From: Gammaproteobacteria bacterium
GTDB lineage: Bacteria > Pseudomonadota > Gammaproteobacteria > Chromatiales > Chromatiaceae
Direction of reading: 5' to 3'
Length of the DNA: 55,206 bases
Assembly (NCBI GenBank): GCA_009929855.1
Contig: RZZN01000026.1
Location: forward strand, 1 to 55,206
Made by a program: the position numbers and the translations under genes. Shown here piece by piece: positions 7,896-17,640 of the stretch. Position 1 is the first letter of the stretch. Every line of letters starts with the position of its first letter. Below the pieces are notes generated by a model. The model did no database searches. It saw only the letters and a list, made by a program, of their open reading frames with translations, and had not been told where the DNA came from.

Positions 7896-9239
7896 ATGTC
7901 ACGCAAGCTCTATATCCAGACCCACGGTTGCCAGATGAACGAATACGACTCCGCGCGGATGGCGGAGGTTCTGAGCGCATTCGAGGGTCTCGAACTGGCC
8001 GCCTGTCCCGAGGACGCGGATGTCCTGCTGCTCAATACCTGCTCCATCCGCGAGAAGGCGCAAGAAAAGGTCTTCTCGCAGCTTGGTCGTTGGAAGCCAC
8101 TGAAGCGCGCCAACCCAAACCTGATCATCGGCGTCGGTGGTTGCGTGGCGAGTCAAGAGGGCGAGGCGATCCGTGCGCGGGCGCCCTATGTCGACCTCGT
8201 CTTCGGCCCGCAGACACTGCATCGTCTGCCGGCCATGATCAAGAGGCTGCGCGAGCAGCGCTCGCCACAGATCGATGTATCCTTCCCCGAGATCGAGAAG
8301 TTCGATCGCTTGCCCATGCCCACGGCCGCCGGGCCCAGCGCCTTCGTGTCGGTCATGGAGGGCTGCTCGAAATATTGCACCTACTGTGTCGTTCCCTATA
8401 CCCGCGGCGAGGAGATCAGTCGTCCATTCGACGATGTCATCGCCGAGGTGGCGGCGCTCGCCGAGCAGGGGGTGCGCGAGGTCAATCTGCTTGGTCAGAA
8501 CGTCAACGCCTATCGGGGCGTGCTGGCCGACGAGGATGGCGCGAGCGCTGATCTGGCACTCTTGATCCGCTATGTGGCGGCCATCGAGGGGATCGAGCGG
8601 ATCCGCTTCACGACCAGCCATCCGGTGGAGTTCTCCAGCAGTCTGATCGAGGTCTTCGCCGAGGTGCCCAAGCTGGTGAGCTTCGTGCATCTCCCGGTGC
8701 AGTCCGGCTCGGATCGCATCCTGGCGGCCATGAAACGGGGTCACACGGCCTTGGAGTATCGCTCCAAGATCCGTCGTCTGCGCGAGGCCAGACCGGGCAT
8801 CGGCATCTCCAGCGATTTCATCGTGGGGTTCCCGGGCGAGACCGAGCGTGATTGCGAGGCGACCCTGCGTCTGGTCGAGGAGGTCGGCTTCGATCAGAGC
8901 TTCAGCTTCATCTACAGCCGGCGACCTGGCACGCCGGCGGCCGACTATCCGGACGATGTCCCGCTCGCGGTCAAGAAGGTGCGACTCGAGCGCCTGCAGG
9001 AGCGCATCGCCCTCCAAGCGCGCCAGTACAGCGAGGCCATGGTCGGCAGCGTCCAGCGGGTGCTCGTCGAGGGGGTGTCGCGCAAGGATCCGGGACAGCT
9101 CGCCGGACGCACCGAGAACAATCGTGTCGTCAACTTCGATGGCGCGGCCACGCTGATCGGCGACTTCGTGGATCTGGAGATCACCGAGGCGCTTCCCAAC
9201 TCGCTGCGCGGTCGTTTGACGCCGGCGCTGGCGGTCTGA
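7896..9239 (+). CDS. miaB: tRNA-2-methylthio-N6-dimethylallyladenosine synthase
   Basis: This 447-aa radical-SAM methylthiotransferase adds the 2-methylthio group to i6A37 of tRNAs reading UNN codons. The N-terminal UPF0004 domain supplies cysteines C12, C49 and C83 for the auxiliary cluster. The radical-SAM motif GCSKYCTYC carries C157, C161 and C164. The C-terminal TRAM domain (about 375-440) contains the segment [20 protein letters not shown]. Length and motif order match MiaB and not RimO. It precedes ybeZ by 70 bp, the usual gammaproteobacterial order miaB-ybeZ-ybeY-ybeX, so they may be co-transcribed. Confidence 0.97.
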   Translation: MSRKLYIQTHGCQMNEYDSARMAEVLSAFEGLELAACPEDADVLLLNTCSIREKAQEKVFSQLGRWKPLKRANPNLIIGVGGCVASQEGEAIRARAPYVDLVFGPQTLHRLPAMIKRLREQRSPQIDVSFPEIEKFDRLPMPTAAGPSAFVSVMEGCSKYCTYCVVPYTRGEEISRPFDDVIAEVAALAEQGVREVNLLGQNVNAYRGVLADEDGASADLALLIRYVAAIEGIERIRFTTSHPVEFSSSLIEVFAEVPKLVSFVHLPVQSGSDRILAAMKRGHTALEYRSKIRRLREARPGIGISSDFIVGFPGETERDCEATLRLVEEVGFDQSFSFIYSRRPGTPAADYPDDVPLAVKKVRLERLQERIALQARQYSEAMVGSVQRVLVEGVSRKDPGQLAGRTENNRVVNFDGAATLIGDFVDLEITEALPNSLRGRLTPALAV

Positions 9240-9309
9240 GACTGGCCTGCGATTTGTTCAACGCATCATATCCACCGGATCTGGGCCCCCCCGATCCCAC
9301 CGTCACTGG

Positions 9310-10353
9310 ATGACCGGAGCGTCCTGCTTGCCCACCCAATTGCACACCCTGGATTTCGAGCTTGCGCCTGCCGACAATGAACGTCTGGCCAATCTGTGTG
9401 GTCAGCTCGATCAGCATCTGCGCCAGCTCGAGCGCCGGCTCGGCATCGAGATCAGCAATCGCGGTCTCAATTTCAGACTCATCGGCGACGCCGACGGGGT
9501 CCGCCTGGGCGAGCGGCTCTTGCACGACCTCTATGCCGAGTCCGCCGAGACCGTCCTGACACCCGAGTCGATCCATCTGGCCTTGCAAGCCTCGGGCGCC
9601 GATGCCTTGCTGGCAGCGGCCGGGGCGGATCTCCCACAGGTGGTGATCAAGACACGCCGGGGTCTGATCAAGGCCCGTGGTCCCAATCAACAGGGCTATC
9701 TGCACGCCATCCTCAAGCACGACATCAACTTCGGCGTCGGCCCGGCGGGGACCGGCAAGACCTACCTGGCGGTCGCCTGCGCGGTCGAGGCACTCGAGAC
9801 CGAGCGCGTGCGGCGTGTGCTGTTGGTGCGTCCGGCGGTGGAGGCGGGTGAGCGTCTGGGCTTCCTGCCGGGCGATCTCGCGCAGAAGGTCGATCCCTAT
9901 CTGCGTCCGCTCTATGACGCGCTCTTCGAGATGCTGGGATTCGAGAAGGTCACCAAGCTGATCGAGCGCAACGTGATCGAGGTCGCCCCGCTGGCCTACA
10001 TGCGCGGACGCACGCTCAACGATGCATTCATCATCCTCGACGAGGCGCAGAACACCACGCCCGAGCAGATGAAGATGTTTCTCACCCGGATCGGGTTCGG
10101 CTCGACCGCGGTGATCACGGGTGATGTGACCCAGGTCGATCTGCCGCGTGGACAACCCTCTGGACTGCGTCAAGCGGTCGAGATCCTCAGAGATGTCGAG
10201 GGGATCAGCTTCACCTTCTTCAATGCCCGCGACGTGGTGCGTCACGCGCTGGTTCAACGCATCGTCAATGCCTATGACGCCTTCGAGCAGCCGGCCCCCT
10301 TGCGCGCACTGGATGCCACTCACGCGAGCGCGACGCGGTTGGCGACCGGCTGA
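9310..10353 (+). CDS. ybeZ: PhoH-like ATPase YbeZ
   Basis: This 347-aa protein is a PhoH-family P-loop ATPase with an N-terminal KH-like RNA-binding region (about 10-90). Walker A is GPAGTGKT (144-151) and Walker B is IILDEAQN (about 240-247). YbeZ interacts with YbeY and is thought to act in rRNA or RNA processing; the exact reaction is not settled. The gene sits 12 bases before ybeY, which supports joint expression. ATG 9310 is used; an alternative would shorten it by a few residues only. Confidence 0.94.
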   Translation: MTGASCLPTQLHTLDFELAPADNERLANLCGQLDQHLRQLERRLGIEISNRGLNFRLIGDADGVRLGERLLHDLYAESAETVLTPESIHLALQASGADALLAAAGADLPQVVIKTRRGLIKARGPNQQGYLHAILKHDINFGVGPAGTGKTYLAVACAVEALETERVRRVLLVRPAVEAGERLGFLPGDLAQKVDPYLRPLYDALFEMLGFEKVTKLIERNVIEVAPLAYMRGRTLNDAFIILDEAQNTTPEQMKMFLTRIGFGSTAVITGDVTQVDLPRGQPSGLRQAVEILRDVEGISFTFFNARDVVRHALVQRIVNAYDAFEQPAPLRALDATHASATRLATG

Positions 10354-10365
10354 GCCGGCGAGGCG

Positions 10366-10839
10366 ATGATGATCCTGGACCTGGATCTACAGATCGCGAC
10401 CCAGCGCCCCGACCTGCCGACGCCGACCGATTTCGAGCGGTGGGCCGAGGTGGCACTGCGGGGGCGACGCGAGCGCGCGGCGCTGACCATCCGAGTCGTG
10501 GATGAGGCCGAGGGCGCTGACTTGAATGGCACCTACCGCGGACGTGTCGGGGCCACCAACGTGCTCTCCTTTCCATTCGAGCTGCCACCCGGTCTGGATC
10601 ACTCCGACCCGATCGCCGATCTGCTCGGTGACCTGGTCATCTGCGCGGAAGTGGTCGAGCGCGAGGCCCGCGAACAAGCCAAGACCGCGGATGCGCATTG
10701 GGCGCACATGGTGGTCCATGGCGTGCTGCATCTGTTGGGCCATGATCATCTGACCGAGAGCGACGCCGCGGCCATGGAGCGCCTGGAATCGCTGATCCTC
10801 GGCGAGCTGGGTTTCCCATCACCCTATGAGGACGACTGA
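10366..10839 (+). CDS. ybeY: Endoribonuclease YbeY, rRNA maturation factor
   Basis: This 157-aa protein carries the UPF0054 zinc motif [11 protein letters not shown] with H118, H122 and H128 as metal ligands, and the upstream NVLSFPFE motif (about 65-72). YbeY is a metal-dependent single-strand endoribonuclease needed for 16S rRNA 3' maturation and ribosome quality control. Two ATG codons occur in tandem at 10366 and 10369, either of which may be used. It lies between ybeZ and corC with 12-bp and 6-bp gaps. Confidence 0.96.
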   Translation: MMILDLDLQIATQRPDLPTPTDFERWAEVALRGRRERAALTIRVVDEAEGADLNGTYRGRVGATNVLSFPFELPPGLDHSDPIADLLGDLVICAEVVEREAREQAKTADAHWAHMVVHGVLHLLGHDHLTESDAAAMERLESLILGELGFPSPYEDD

Positions 10840-10845
10840 GACAAC

Positions 10846-11727
10846 ATGACGAGTGATCGATCTAGCGATGGCTCGCGCTCGCGCAATTGGTTGGAGCGTA
10901 TCGGCCAATTGCTCGGGGGCGAGCCTCAGGACAAGGAGCAGCTCCTGGAGGTGCTGAAGGACGCGAAGGAGCGTGAGCTGCTCGACACGGATGCCTTGAG
11001 CATGATGGAGGGGGTCTTGCAGGTCTCCGACCTGCGGGTCCGCGATATCATGGTCCCGCGTGCCGAGATGGTCTATCTCAAGCGTGACGATCCCTTGGAG
11101 CGGATCATGGAGATCGCCATCAAATCGGCCCACTCACGCTTCCCGGTCACCGGTGACGACAAGGGCGAGGTGGTCGGGATCCTGCTCGCCAAGGATCTAC
11201 TCGCCTTCTGCCGCGATCATGTGCGGCGTCCATTCAATATCCGCGACCTGTTACGCTCCGCGGTCTTCGTCCCCGAGAGCAAGCGGCTCAATGTGCTGCT
11301 CAAGGAATTTCGCGCCAGTCGTAATCACATGGCGATCGTCATCGACGAATATGGCAGTGCCGCCGGACTCGTCACCATCGAGGACGTGCTCGAGCAGATC
11401 GTCGGCGAGATCGATGACGAGCACGATTATGACGAGGGTCCGGGGATCTTCAGGCGTGGTCCGGATGCCTTCAGTGCCAAGGCCCGCACCACCATCGATG
11501 ACTTCAACGAGTATTTTGGCACCGATTTCTACCACGATGAGCTCGACACCATCGGCGGTCTGGTGGTGAACGCGCTCGGTCATCTGCCCAAGCGTGGTGA
11601 ATCGATCCAGATCGGACGCTTTCGCTTCACCGTCATGCGCGCCGACAGTCGCCGTGTCCATCTCCTGAGCATCGAGTCGTTGGATTCGGATCAGGCGGTG
11701 CCTGGCGCCGAGGACGAGCGTGCATGA
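10846..11727 (+). CDS. corC: CorC/YbeX family protein (CBS pair plus transporter-associated domain)
   Basis: This 293-aa cytosolic protein has an N-terminal helix region, two CBS domains (about 65-190; the first begins with VRDIMVPRAEM) and a C-terminal CorC_HlyC domain (about 205-285). Family members are linked to Mg2+/Co2+ efflux and, through their neighbourhood, to ribosome metabolism; the molecular role is not settled. There is no membrane segment, as expected for CorC and unlike the DUF21 paralogues. It follows ybeY by 6 bp. Its TGA overlaps the ATG of the next gene (ATGA), so translation of the RNase T2 gene is probably coupled. Confidence 0.93.
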   Translation: MTSDRSSDGSRSRNWLERIGQLLGGEPQDKEQLLEVLKDAKERELLDTDALSMMEGVLQVSDLRVRDIMVPRAEMVYLKRDDPLERIMEIAIKSAHSRFPVTGDDKGEVVGILLAKDLLAFCRDHVRRPFNIRDLLRSAVFVPESKRLNVLLKEFRASRNHMAIVIDEYGSAAGLVTIEDVLEQIVGEIDDEHDYDEGPGIFRRGPDAFSAKARTTIDDFNEYFGTDFYHDELDTIGGLVVNALGHLPKRGESIQIGRFRFTVMRADSRRVHLLSIESLDSDQAVPGAEDERA

Positions 11728-12767
11728 GGGCCGCGGCCGTGCTCCTGACCCCAGGAAACCGCCCGCGCTCGGGCGCGCCCTGGCGCTTGCGCCGCGCGGT
11801 GCTTCTGCTGGGTCTCATCAGCGTGCTGAGTGTCGCGGCGCCTGCTAGGCTCGAGGGTGTCTTGATCGCCGAGCAGGCCTGTCCGGCGACCATCTCGATC
11901 AAGCGGGGGGACAATCCGGACGGGCTCGAGCTGGTTGCGGGAGAGCGCTATCGCGTCGTCGGGACCAACCGCGCGCAAGACCCGACCCACTATCGGCTGA
12001 GATTCGAGCAGTCCGACCCAAAGGAGCGCTGGGTCGCGCTGGAGTGCGGCCGACTCCTGACCGAGCCGGCTGGGGAGGCGCCGACGCGCGCTCCAGCGCA
12101 AGGCGTCAAAGCCGCTCAGTTGGTGCTCGCGGTGACCTGGCATCCGGCCTTCTGCGAGCGGCAGCCAGGACGCGATGAGTGTCGCGACCAACATCCGGAT
12201 CGACCGGAAGCGCGTCGCTTCTCGCTCCATGGTCTGTGGCCGCAGCCGATCGACAACAGCTATTGCAATGTCGATGAGCGCGCGCGTCGGCTCTCGTCCA
12301 CGGGTCAGTGGCACCGCCTGCCCGCCGTCGAGCTGACCGAGCCGACCCGCGCGCGCTTGAGCGCGCTGATGCCGGGGACCCAGTCCGATCTGCATCGGCA
12401 CGAGTGGATCAAGCATGGCACCTGTTATGGAACCGATGCCGAGACCTATTATCGTCATTCGATCGAGCTGCTCGAGCAGCTCAATGCCTCGGCCGTGCAA
12501 GCACTCTTCGAGTCGCACATCGGTCAGCGTCTGCGCGCCACTCGGGTCCAGGCCGCCTTCGACGAGGCCTTCGGCAAGGGCGCGGGAGAGCGTGTGCGCA
12601 TGACATGTGATGGCGATCTGATCCAAGAGCTGCGGATCGGTCTGAGGGGTGATCCCTCGACCACCACCGCGCTCGGTGAGCTGATCCAGGCCGCGCCCAA
12701 GCGCGCACCAGACTGTCGTGGCGGTTGGGTCGACCGCGCCGGTCTCGAGGGTCCGCGCGCGCGCTGA
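11724..12767 (+). CDS. Predicted exported RNase T2 family ribonuclease
   Basis: This 347-aa protein has both RNase T2 active-site blocks: CAS-I FSLHGLWPQ (H169) and CAS-II HEWIKHGTC (H226, E227, H231). T2 enzymes cleave single-stranded RNA through a 2',3'-cyclic intermediate, usually in the periplasm or outside the cell. A basic start followed by a hydrophobic stretch (about 25-40) suggests a signal sequence. Residues 53-108 form an extra N-terminal domain (CPATISIKRG to WVALECG) before the catalytic part. Many paired cysteines fit an exported enzyme. The start overlaps the corC stop by 4 bases, in the place where lnt is found in enterobacteria. The function of that coupling is unknown. Confidence 0.9.
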   Translation: MRAAAVLLTPGNRPRSGAPWRLRRAVLLLGLISVLSVAAPARLEGVLIAEQACPATISIKRGDNPDGLELVAGERYRVVGTNRAQDPTHYRLRFEQSDPKERWVALECGRLLTEPAGEAPTRAPAQGVKAAQLVLAVTWHPAFCERQPGRDECRDQHPDRPEARRFSLHGLWPQPIDNSYCNVDERARRLSSTGQWHRLPAVELTEPTRARLSALMPGTQSDLHRHEWIKHGTCYGTDAETYYRHSIELLEQLNASAVQALFESHIGQRLRATRVQAAFDEAFGKGAGERVRMTCDGDLIQELRIGLRGDPSTTTALGELIQAAPKRAPDCRGGWVDRAGLEGPRAR

Positions 12768-12905
12768 TCCATCCAAGCCGGGGTGGCGGCCTGATGGGCG
12801 CAGGTATCGGCGGCATGAATGGCCCCAGAGAGGGCTGCGAGCGCGCGGTGCGTTGGCGAATGCGTGACCCTCGGGTCTTCCGATGGGTGTGGGGCGTGAG
12901 GCGTC

Positions 12906-12933
12906 GGGGCGAATGAATTCGCCCCTCAGGGGC
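12906..12933 (-). terminator. Hairpin pair downstream of prk
   Basis: GGGGCGAA-TGAA-TTCGCCCC (12906-12925) forms an 8-bp stem with a tetraloop. It overlaps a second hairpin GCCCC-TCA-GGGGC (12921-12933), so the two are mutually exclusive. They lie 15-40 bases after the prk stop on its strand and probably end that transcript; there is no U-tract. The GGGCGAATGAATTCGCCC shape also resembles dispersed REP-like elements. Confidence 0.5.
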
Positions 12934-12947
12934 GTGCGCGGGGCCGG

Positions 12948-13838
12948 CTAGACCTTGCGCGACTCCATCATGCGCTCGATGATGGGTTGGAGGACGATCT
13001 CCATGGCCATGCCCATCTTGCCGCCTGGCACGACCATCGTATTTCTGCGTGACATGAATGAATCGTGTATCATGGACAGCAGATAGGGAAAGTCGATCTC
13101 GAGTGCCTCGGGGTTCTTGAAGCGGATGATGACGAAGCTCTCGTCCGCCGTCGGGATGTCACGGGCGATGAATGGATTGGAGGTGTCGACGGTGGCGACA
13201 CGCTGGAAGTTGATGTCGGTCAGGGAGAATTGGGGTGTGATATGACGGATATAGTCGGGCATGCGCCGCATGATGGTGTCGACGATCGCCTCGGCCGAGT
13301 AGCCGCGCTCGGCATTGTCACGGAAGATCTTCTGGATCCACTCCAGATTGATGATGGGCACCACGCCCACGCCAAGATCGACATGCTTGGCGACGTTCTC
13401 GGTCTCGGTGACCACCAGACCGTGCAATCCCTCATAGAAGAGCACGTCGGTATTGGCGGTCAGATCCTCCCAGGGGGTGAACTGACCCGCGGTCAATTCG
13501 GTGCCGAGACGGGCATTGTGGTGCGCGGCCTCCTCGTCACTGTGCAGATAGTAACGCTGCTTGCCGGTTCCGGTCTCGCTATACTGGCGGAAGAGATCCT
13601 CGAGTAGATCGAAATGGTTGGACTCGGGACCGAAGTGACTGAGATTGCGGTGCTCCTTGGCGGCACGCGCCATCTCGGCCTTCATCGCGGCACGGTCATA
13701 TCGATGGAAGCTGTCACCCTCGATCACCGCGGCCTTGATGCCATCGCGATAGAAGATGTGCTCGAAGGCACGTTTGACCGTGGTGGTGCCGGCGCCCGAG
13801 GATCCGGTGACGGCGACGATCGGATGTTTCTTTGACAT
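12948..13838 (-). CDS. prk: Phosphoribulokinase
   Basis: This 296-aa protein phosphorylates ribulose 5-phosphate with ATP to ribulose 1,5-bisphosphate, the Rubisco substrate in the Calvin cycle. The P-loop GSSGAGTTT is at residues 12-20, and the typical ATPWEDLTA-like stretch (TPWEDLTANTDVLFYEGLHG) follows near 123-142. Length and sequence fit the octameric, NADH-activated proteobacterial class and not the redox-regulated plant class. I start at ATG 13838 (MSKKHPIV), which has GAGGAGA just upstream; the open frame runs further but without family similarity. No Rubisco or cbbR gene is adjacent. It is divergent from a hybrid histidine kinase. Confidence 0.96.
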   Translation of the reverse strand: MSKKHPIVAVTGSSGAGTTTVKRAFEHIFYRDGIKAAVIEGDSFHRYDRAAMKAEMARAAKEHRNLSHFGPESNHFDLLEDLFRQYSETGTGKQRYYLHSDEEAAHHNARLGTELTAGQFTPWEDLTANTDVLFYEGLHGLVVTETENVAKHVDLGVGVVPIINLEWIQKIFRDNAERGYSAEAIVDTIMRRMPDYIRHITPQFSLTDINFQRVATVDTSNPFIARDIPTADESFVIIRFKNPEALEIDFPYLLSMIHDSFMSRRNTMVVPGGKMGMAMEIVLQPIIERMMESRKV

Positions 13839-14076
13839 TCTATTCTCCTCGTTTCTCTTGAGCGGATGGTCGCGCGACGCTCGCCGCCGAATCGATGCTC
13901 GGAGAGGACCGCCGCTCCATCGGGGCTGGACCGACAAACCTTGCCGAGCAGTGTGCAATGAAATCGGAAACCCGTCAGCCGATGCTGGACGGATACAATA
14001 TATCACGATCATGCGGTCTCACGGTTGCGCTCACCGCGTGACGCGATCTGGCCGCCAGACCCAAGGAGTCAGGTGA
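13839..14076. other. Divergent control region between prk and the hybrid kinase
   Basis: This 238-bp region serves two divergent starts. It contains the only AT-rich patch nearby, GATACAATATATCACG (about 13992-14007), which gives a -10-like TACAAT on the plus strand and TATATT on the minus strand. No good -35 pairs with either. GGAG lies 8 bases before the kinase ATG. Confidence 0.35.
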
Positions 14077-16161
14077 ATGCAGGGAATGCTCGAACGTTTG
14101 GGAATCTCGCGCCAATTGCTCGGCAACCCCGAGATGCAATCGACCTTGGTGCGCATCTCGACCTGCCTGGTGGGCGCGCTCTACATCGCACTGGCGGCGG
14201 CGACCGACTATTATGTCGTGGACTGGCCCTTCTATATCACGCTCCTGACCCTCTATCTGCTCTCCAATGTCACCTTTCTGATCAGCATCACGCGGCGCCC
14301 ACACTGGCCGGCACGGGTCTATGTCGGCATCTGTCTGGACGTGATCACCATCAGCCTCGCCATCTTCATCACCCGCGAGGCGATCAGTCCATTCTATCTA
14401 CTCTATATCCTGGTCTTCATCTCGGCTGGGACACGGTTCGGCAAGTATCCGCTGCTGGTGGCCTCGCTGGTCGCGGTGACGGCCTACAATCTCGTCCTGA
14501 TCGCGCTCGACCAGTGGCGTATGCATGCCTTCGAGGCGGGCTTCTTTCTGGTCCTTTTGATCCTGCTGCCGCTCTATCAGTATTCATTGGTGCGCAAGGT
14601 CCAGGATGCGCGTGCCGAGGCCGAGCGGGCCAACCAGGCCAAGGGCGACTTCCTGGCCTTCATGACCCATGAGCTGCGCACCCCGCTGACTGGTGTGATC
14701 GGGATGGCCGAGCTGCTGAAGACGACCCCGCTGACCCCCGAGCAGCGCGACGACCTGGACGCGATCGCCTGCTCGGCCGATGCGCTCGCCGCCCTGATCG
14801 GCGATATCCTGGATTTCTCCAAGATCGATGCCCGTCAGCTCAAGCTCGAACGCATCCCATTCGATCCGCGCACGCCGTTTCGCGAGGTCTGCGCCACCCT
14901 CGGCCCAGTGGCGCGGACCGGCGGGCTCGAGCTCATCTGCGACCTGGATCCAGCCCTCCCGCGGATGGTCGAGGGCGACCAGTTGCGGGTCAGACAGATC
15001 CTCTTCAATCTGGTCGGCAATGCGGTGAAGTTCACCGAGCGCGGCCAGGTGCTGGTCCGGGCGCGGGTCCGTCCGGCCGAAGCCGAGCTCACCCAGGCGC
15101 ATCTGCTCTGCGAGGTCGTGGATACCGGGATCGGGATCGCGCGCGAGGCACTGCCACGTCTGTTCGAGAGCTTTCGCCAGGCCGATGAGTCGACCACGCG
15201 ACGCTTCGGCGGCACCGGACTCGGCACCACCATCGCGCGCGAGCTGGCCCTGCTCATGGGTGGACGGATCGGGGTCGAGAGTGAGCTCGGAGAGGGCAGC
15301 CGCTTTTGGGTCAGGCTGCCCCTGCTGGGCGAGCGGTGCGCGCCGACCGAGCCCACGGGTCAGCGTCTCACGGGCACGGCGATCCTGCTGATCGAGCGCA
15401 ATCGGGACGCGCGCGCGCTGGCGCAAGTCGCGTTCGAGCGCGAGGGTGCCTCCTGTCTGACCTTGGATGACGCGTGCGAGGCGTCGCTCGCGAGGATCAA
15501 CGCGACGCACATCGACCTGCTGGTGATCGCCGATCATCCCAGCGGGCTCGATTGGGCGCGCCTGCTGGAGCGGCTCGACGCCATCCGGGTGCCGCGGGAA
15601 CGGCGGATCCTCCTGGTCTATCCCGGTCACCGTCCGACACTTGTGCCGAGCTGGGGCCGCTGTCTGAGCAAACCCTACCTGGTCGAGGATCTGATCGACA
15701 CGGCCGAGGCGCTCTTGCGTGACGGATCGCGCGATCGCGTCTCGGCGGCCGGGCCGCTGGTGACTGAATCGGCGCTTGCTCCGATGGTGCGCGATGGGGC
15801 GGGTTTCAGCGTGCTGGTCGCCGAGGACAACGAGATCGCGGCACGCGTGATCACTGGCTTCCTGGGCAAGATGGGAGTGCCTCATCACCGCGTCGCCGAC
15901 GGTGAAGCCGCGCTGACCGAGGCACTCACTGGACGCTATGCGATCGCGATCGTCGATCTGCGCATGCCCAAGCTCGATGGGATCGGCTTTACTCGACGCT
16001 ATCGCGAGCAGGCGCCCGAGCGCGCGATCCCGATCATCGCGCTGACCGCGAACGCCGCCCCGGACGTCAAGGACGCCTGTCTCTCGGCCGGGATGAGCGC
16101 CTTCCTCTCCAAGCCGGTCAAGCCGGATGAATTGCGCGCCGCGCTGCGTCTGGTCGAGTGA
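14077..16161 (+). CDS. RpfC-like hybrid sensor histidine kinase
   Basis: This 694-aa membrane protein starts with four or five hydrophobic segments (about 24-175) with almost no periplasmic domain, the layout of RpfC-type sensors. A HisKA domain follows with FMTHELRTPLTGVIGM (His198), then a HATPase_c domain (about 300-425; DTGIGIA, FGGTGLGTTIA). A degenerate receiver-like segment (about 430-550) lacks the phospho-Asp, and a full receiver has VDLRMPKLDG (Asp627) and the conserved SKPVKP lysine. There is no C-terminal Hpt domain, unlike RpfC, and no rpfG or rpfF next to it. The signal and output are unknown. GGAG lies 8 bases before the ATG. Confidence 0.9.
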   Translation: MQGMLERLGISRQLLGNPEMQSTLVRISTCLVGALYIALAAATDYYVVDWPFYITLLTLYLLSNVTFLISITRRPHWPARVYVGICLDVITISLAIFITREAISPFYLLYILVFISAGTRFGKYPLLVASLVAVTAYNLVLIALDQWRMHAFEAGFFLVLLILLPLYQYSLVRKVQDARAEAERANQAKGDFLAFMTHELRTPLTGVIGMAELLKTTPLTPEQRDDLDAIACSADALAALIGDILDFSKIDARQLKLERIPFDPRTPFREVCATLGPVARTGGLELICDLDPALPRMVEGDQLRVRQILFNLVGNAVKFTERGQVLVRARVRPAEAELTQAHLLCEVVDTGIGIAREALPRLFESFRQADESTTRRFGGTGLGTTIARELALLMGGRIGVESELGEGSRFWVRLPLLGERCAPTEPTGQRLTGTAILLIERNRDARALAQVAFEREGASCLTLDDACEASLARINATHIDLLVIADHPSGLDWARLLERLDAIRVPRERRILLVYPGHRPTLVPSWGRCLSKPYLVEDLIDTAEALLRDGSRDRVSAAGPLVTESALAPMVRDGAGFSVLVAEDNEIAARVITGFLGKMGVPHHRVADGEAALTEALTGRYAIAIVDLRMPKLDGIGFTRRYREQAPERAIPIIALTANAAPDVKDACLSAGMSAFLSKPVKPDELRAALRLVE

Positions 16162-16241
16162 GCGGCGGCAGCATCCGGGCGCGCGGCGCCCGAGCCGGGG
16201 TCAGTGTCGAGGACCGTGTGGTCACGCGCTCGATGCGCCCA

Positions 16242-16961
16242 TCAGGGTGCTGGCTGCGCGGCTGGCATGGGTTGGGCGACGTCTTGGGTGGGTTTGGTCG
16301 CGGGGATCCTGGCCGCGCGTTTCAGACGCGTGTCGATGAGGTTCTTCAGGGCGATCAGTAGGCCGAGACCGATGAAGGCACCGGGAGGGAGGATGGCGAT
16401 CAGTGCGCCCTGGAAATCGGGGCCCAGGCTGACACTGAGATTGGCCGCGGCGGCGCCGAGCAAGAGATCGGCTTGGTAGAAGAGTGTGCCCTGTCCGAGG
16501 AGCTCGCGCATCCCGCCGAGGACCATCAGGACCAATGTGAAGCCGATCCCCATGGCAAGTGCATCGATCAAGGCGCGATCGACGCGATTCTTGGATGCGA
16601 AGGCCTCGGCGCGTCCGATGATGACGCAGTTGGTGACGATCAGTGGGATGAAGAGACCCAGGACCAGATAGAGCTCGTAGAAATAGGCCTGGATGCTCAG
16701 CTCGACCGCGGTGACGAACGAGGCGATCACCATGACGAAGACCGGGAGCCTGACCTCTGGACGGACCAGGTTGCGAATGAGCGAGACCGTGACGTTCGAG
16801 AGCATCAGCACCGCGGTGGTGGCCAGCCCCATGCCGAGCCCGTTGGTCGCGCTGGTGGTGGTGGCCATGAGTGGACAGAGTCCGAGCAGGGCCACCAGTG
16901 CCTGGTTGTTGCTCCAGAGACCATCACGGATGAGCTGTGCGCTGGATTGGGATGCGGCCAT
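16242..16961 (-). CDS. rnfE: Rnf electron transport complex subunit E
   Basis: This 239-aa integral membrane protein has six predicted helices and the duplicated family motifs [17 protein letters not shown] near the N-terminus and [20 protein letters not shown] (about 104-123) in the middle. RnfE and RnfA are homologous and face opposite ways; their conserved cysteines hold a membrane [2Fe-2S] cluster in characterised complexes. It is the last gene of the rnfABCDGE run and overlaps the rnfG stop by one base. A proline/alanine-rich tail extends the C-terminus by about 25 residues. Confidence 0.95.
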   Translation of the reverse strand: MAASQSSAQLIRDGLWSNNQALVALLGLCPLMATTTSATNGLGMGLATTAVLMLSNVTVSLIRNLVRPEVRLPVFVMVIASFVTAVELSIQAYFYELYLVLGLFIPLIVTNCVIIGRAEAFASKNRVDRALIDALAMGIGFTLVLMVLGGMRELLGQGTLFYQADLLLGAAAANLSVSLGPDFQGALIAILPPGAFIGLGLLIALKNLIDTRLKRAARIPATKPTQDVAQPMPAAQPAP

Positions 16962-17629
16962 CAGCCTGCCCCCACGGCGTCGTGCGTGGGTTGGGGTGTG
17001 GCGAAGAGCGTCTCGCCCGTCTGATCGACATAGATGAGGGCGTTCTTGACTGCGTGCACGATGGAGCGCGGGGTGATGGTCGCGCCAGTGAATTGATCGA
17101 ATTCGCCGCCGTCACGCTTGACCTCCCAGCGCTCGGGCGCGGGATCGGTGAGTGAGCGGCCGGTGAAGCTCAGGACCCAGTCGGATTTGCGCTCCTCGAT
17201 CTTGTCGCCCAGCCCGGGTGTCTCGTGATGATAGAGGACCCGGACACCGCCGAGTGAGCCGTCGCGCAACACCGACACCAGGAGCTGGATGGGGCCGGCG
17301 TAACCATCGGGCACCACCGGCTCGAGGACGACCGCGACTGGCTCATCGCCCTGACGGATCCGGTAGACACGGGTCTGGGCCCCGCCCAGCAGCTCTTGCG
17401 CGCTCACTTGGATCTGATCCTCAAGTGGATCATTGTCGAAGCGTCCAGCCGGGACGATGGCCGCGAGCTTGGTCAGCATCGCCTGGCGCTGGTTCTCGGT
17501 GATGCGTCCGTCCATCAACTGATGGGTGACGGCGACGAGCGCCACGCCCGTGATCGAGAAGGCACTGAGCACGAGTGCGGCAAGCAGGATTGGCGCGCTT
17601 TTCATCGATGATGGTCGGAATCTCTTCAT
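16961..17629 (-). CDS. rnfG: Rnf electron transport complex subunit G (covalent FMN)
   Basis: This 222-aa protein has one N-terminal membrane helix (about 12-34) and a periplasmic FMN-binding domain. The flavinylation site DQFTGAT fits the D-x-x-(S/T)-G-A-T pattern used by ApbE, and the threonine would carry FMN by a phosphoester bond. The start at 17629 (MKRFRPSS) lies 11 bases after the rnfD stop; the frame is open further upstream but that part is inside rnfD. RnfG passes electrons between the membrane and cytosolic parts of the Rnf complex. Confidence 0.94.
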   Translation of the reverse strand: MKRFRPSSMKSAPILLAALVLSAFSITGVALVAVTHQLMDGRITENQRQAMLTKLAAIVPAGRFDNDPLEDQIQVSAQELLGGAQTRVYRIRQGDEPVAVVLEPVVPDGYAGPIQLLVSVLRDGSLGGVRVLYHHETPGLGDKIEERKSDWVLSFTGRSLTDPAPERWEVKRDGGEFDQFTGATITPRSIVHAVKNALIYVDQTGETLFATPQPTHDAVGAG

Positions 17630-17640
17630 GATGTGAGACC

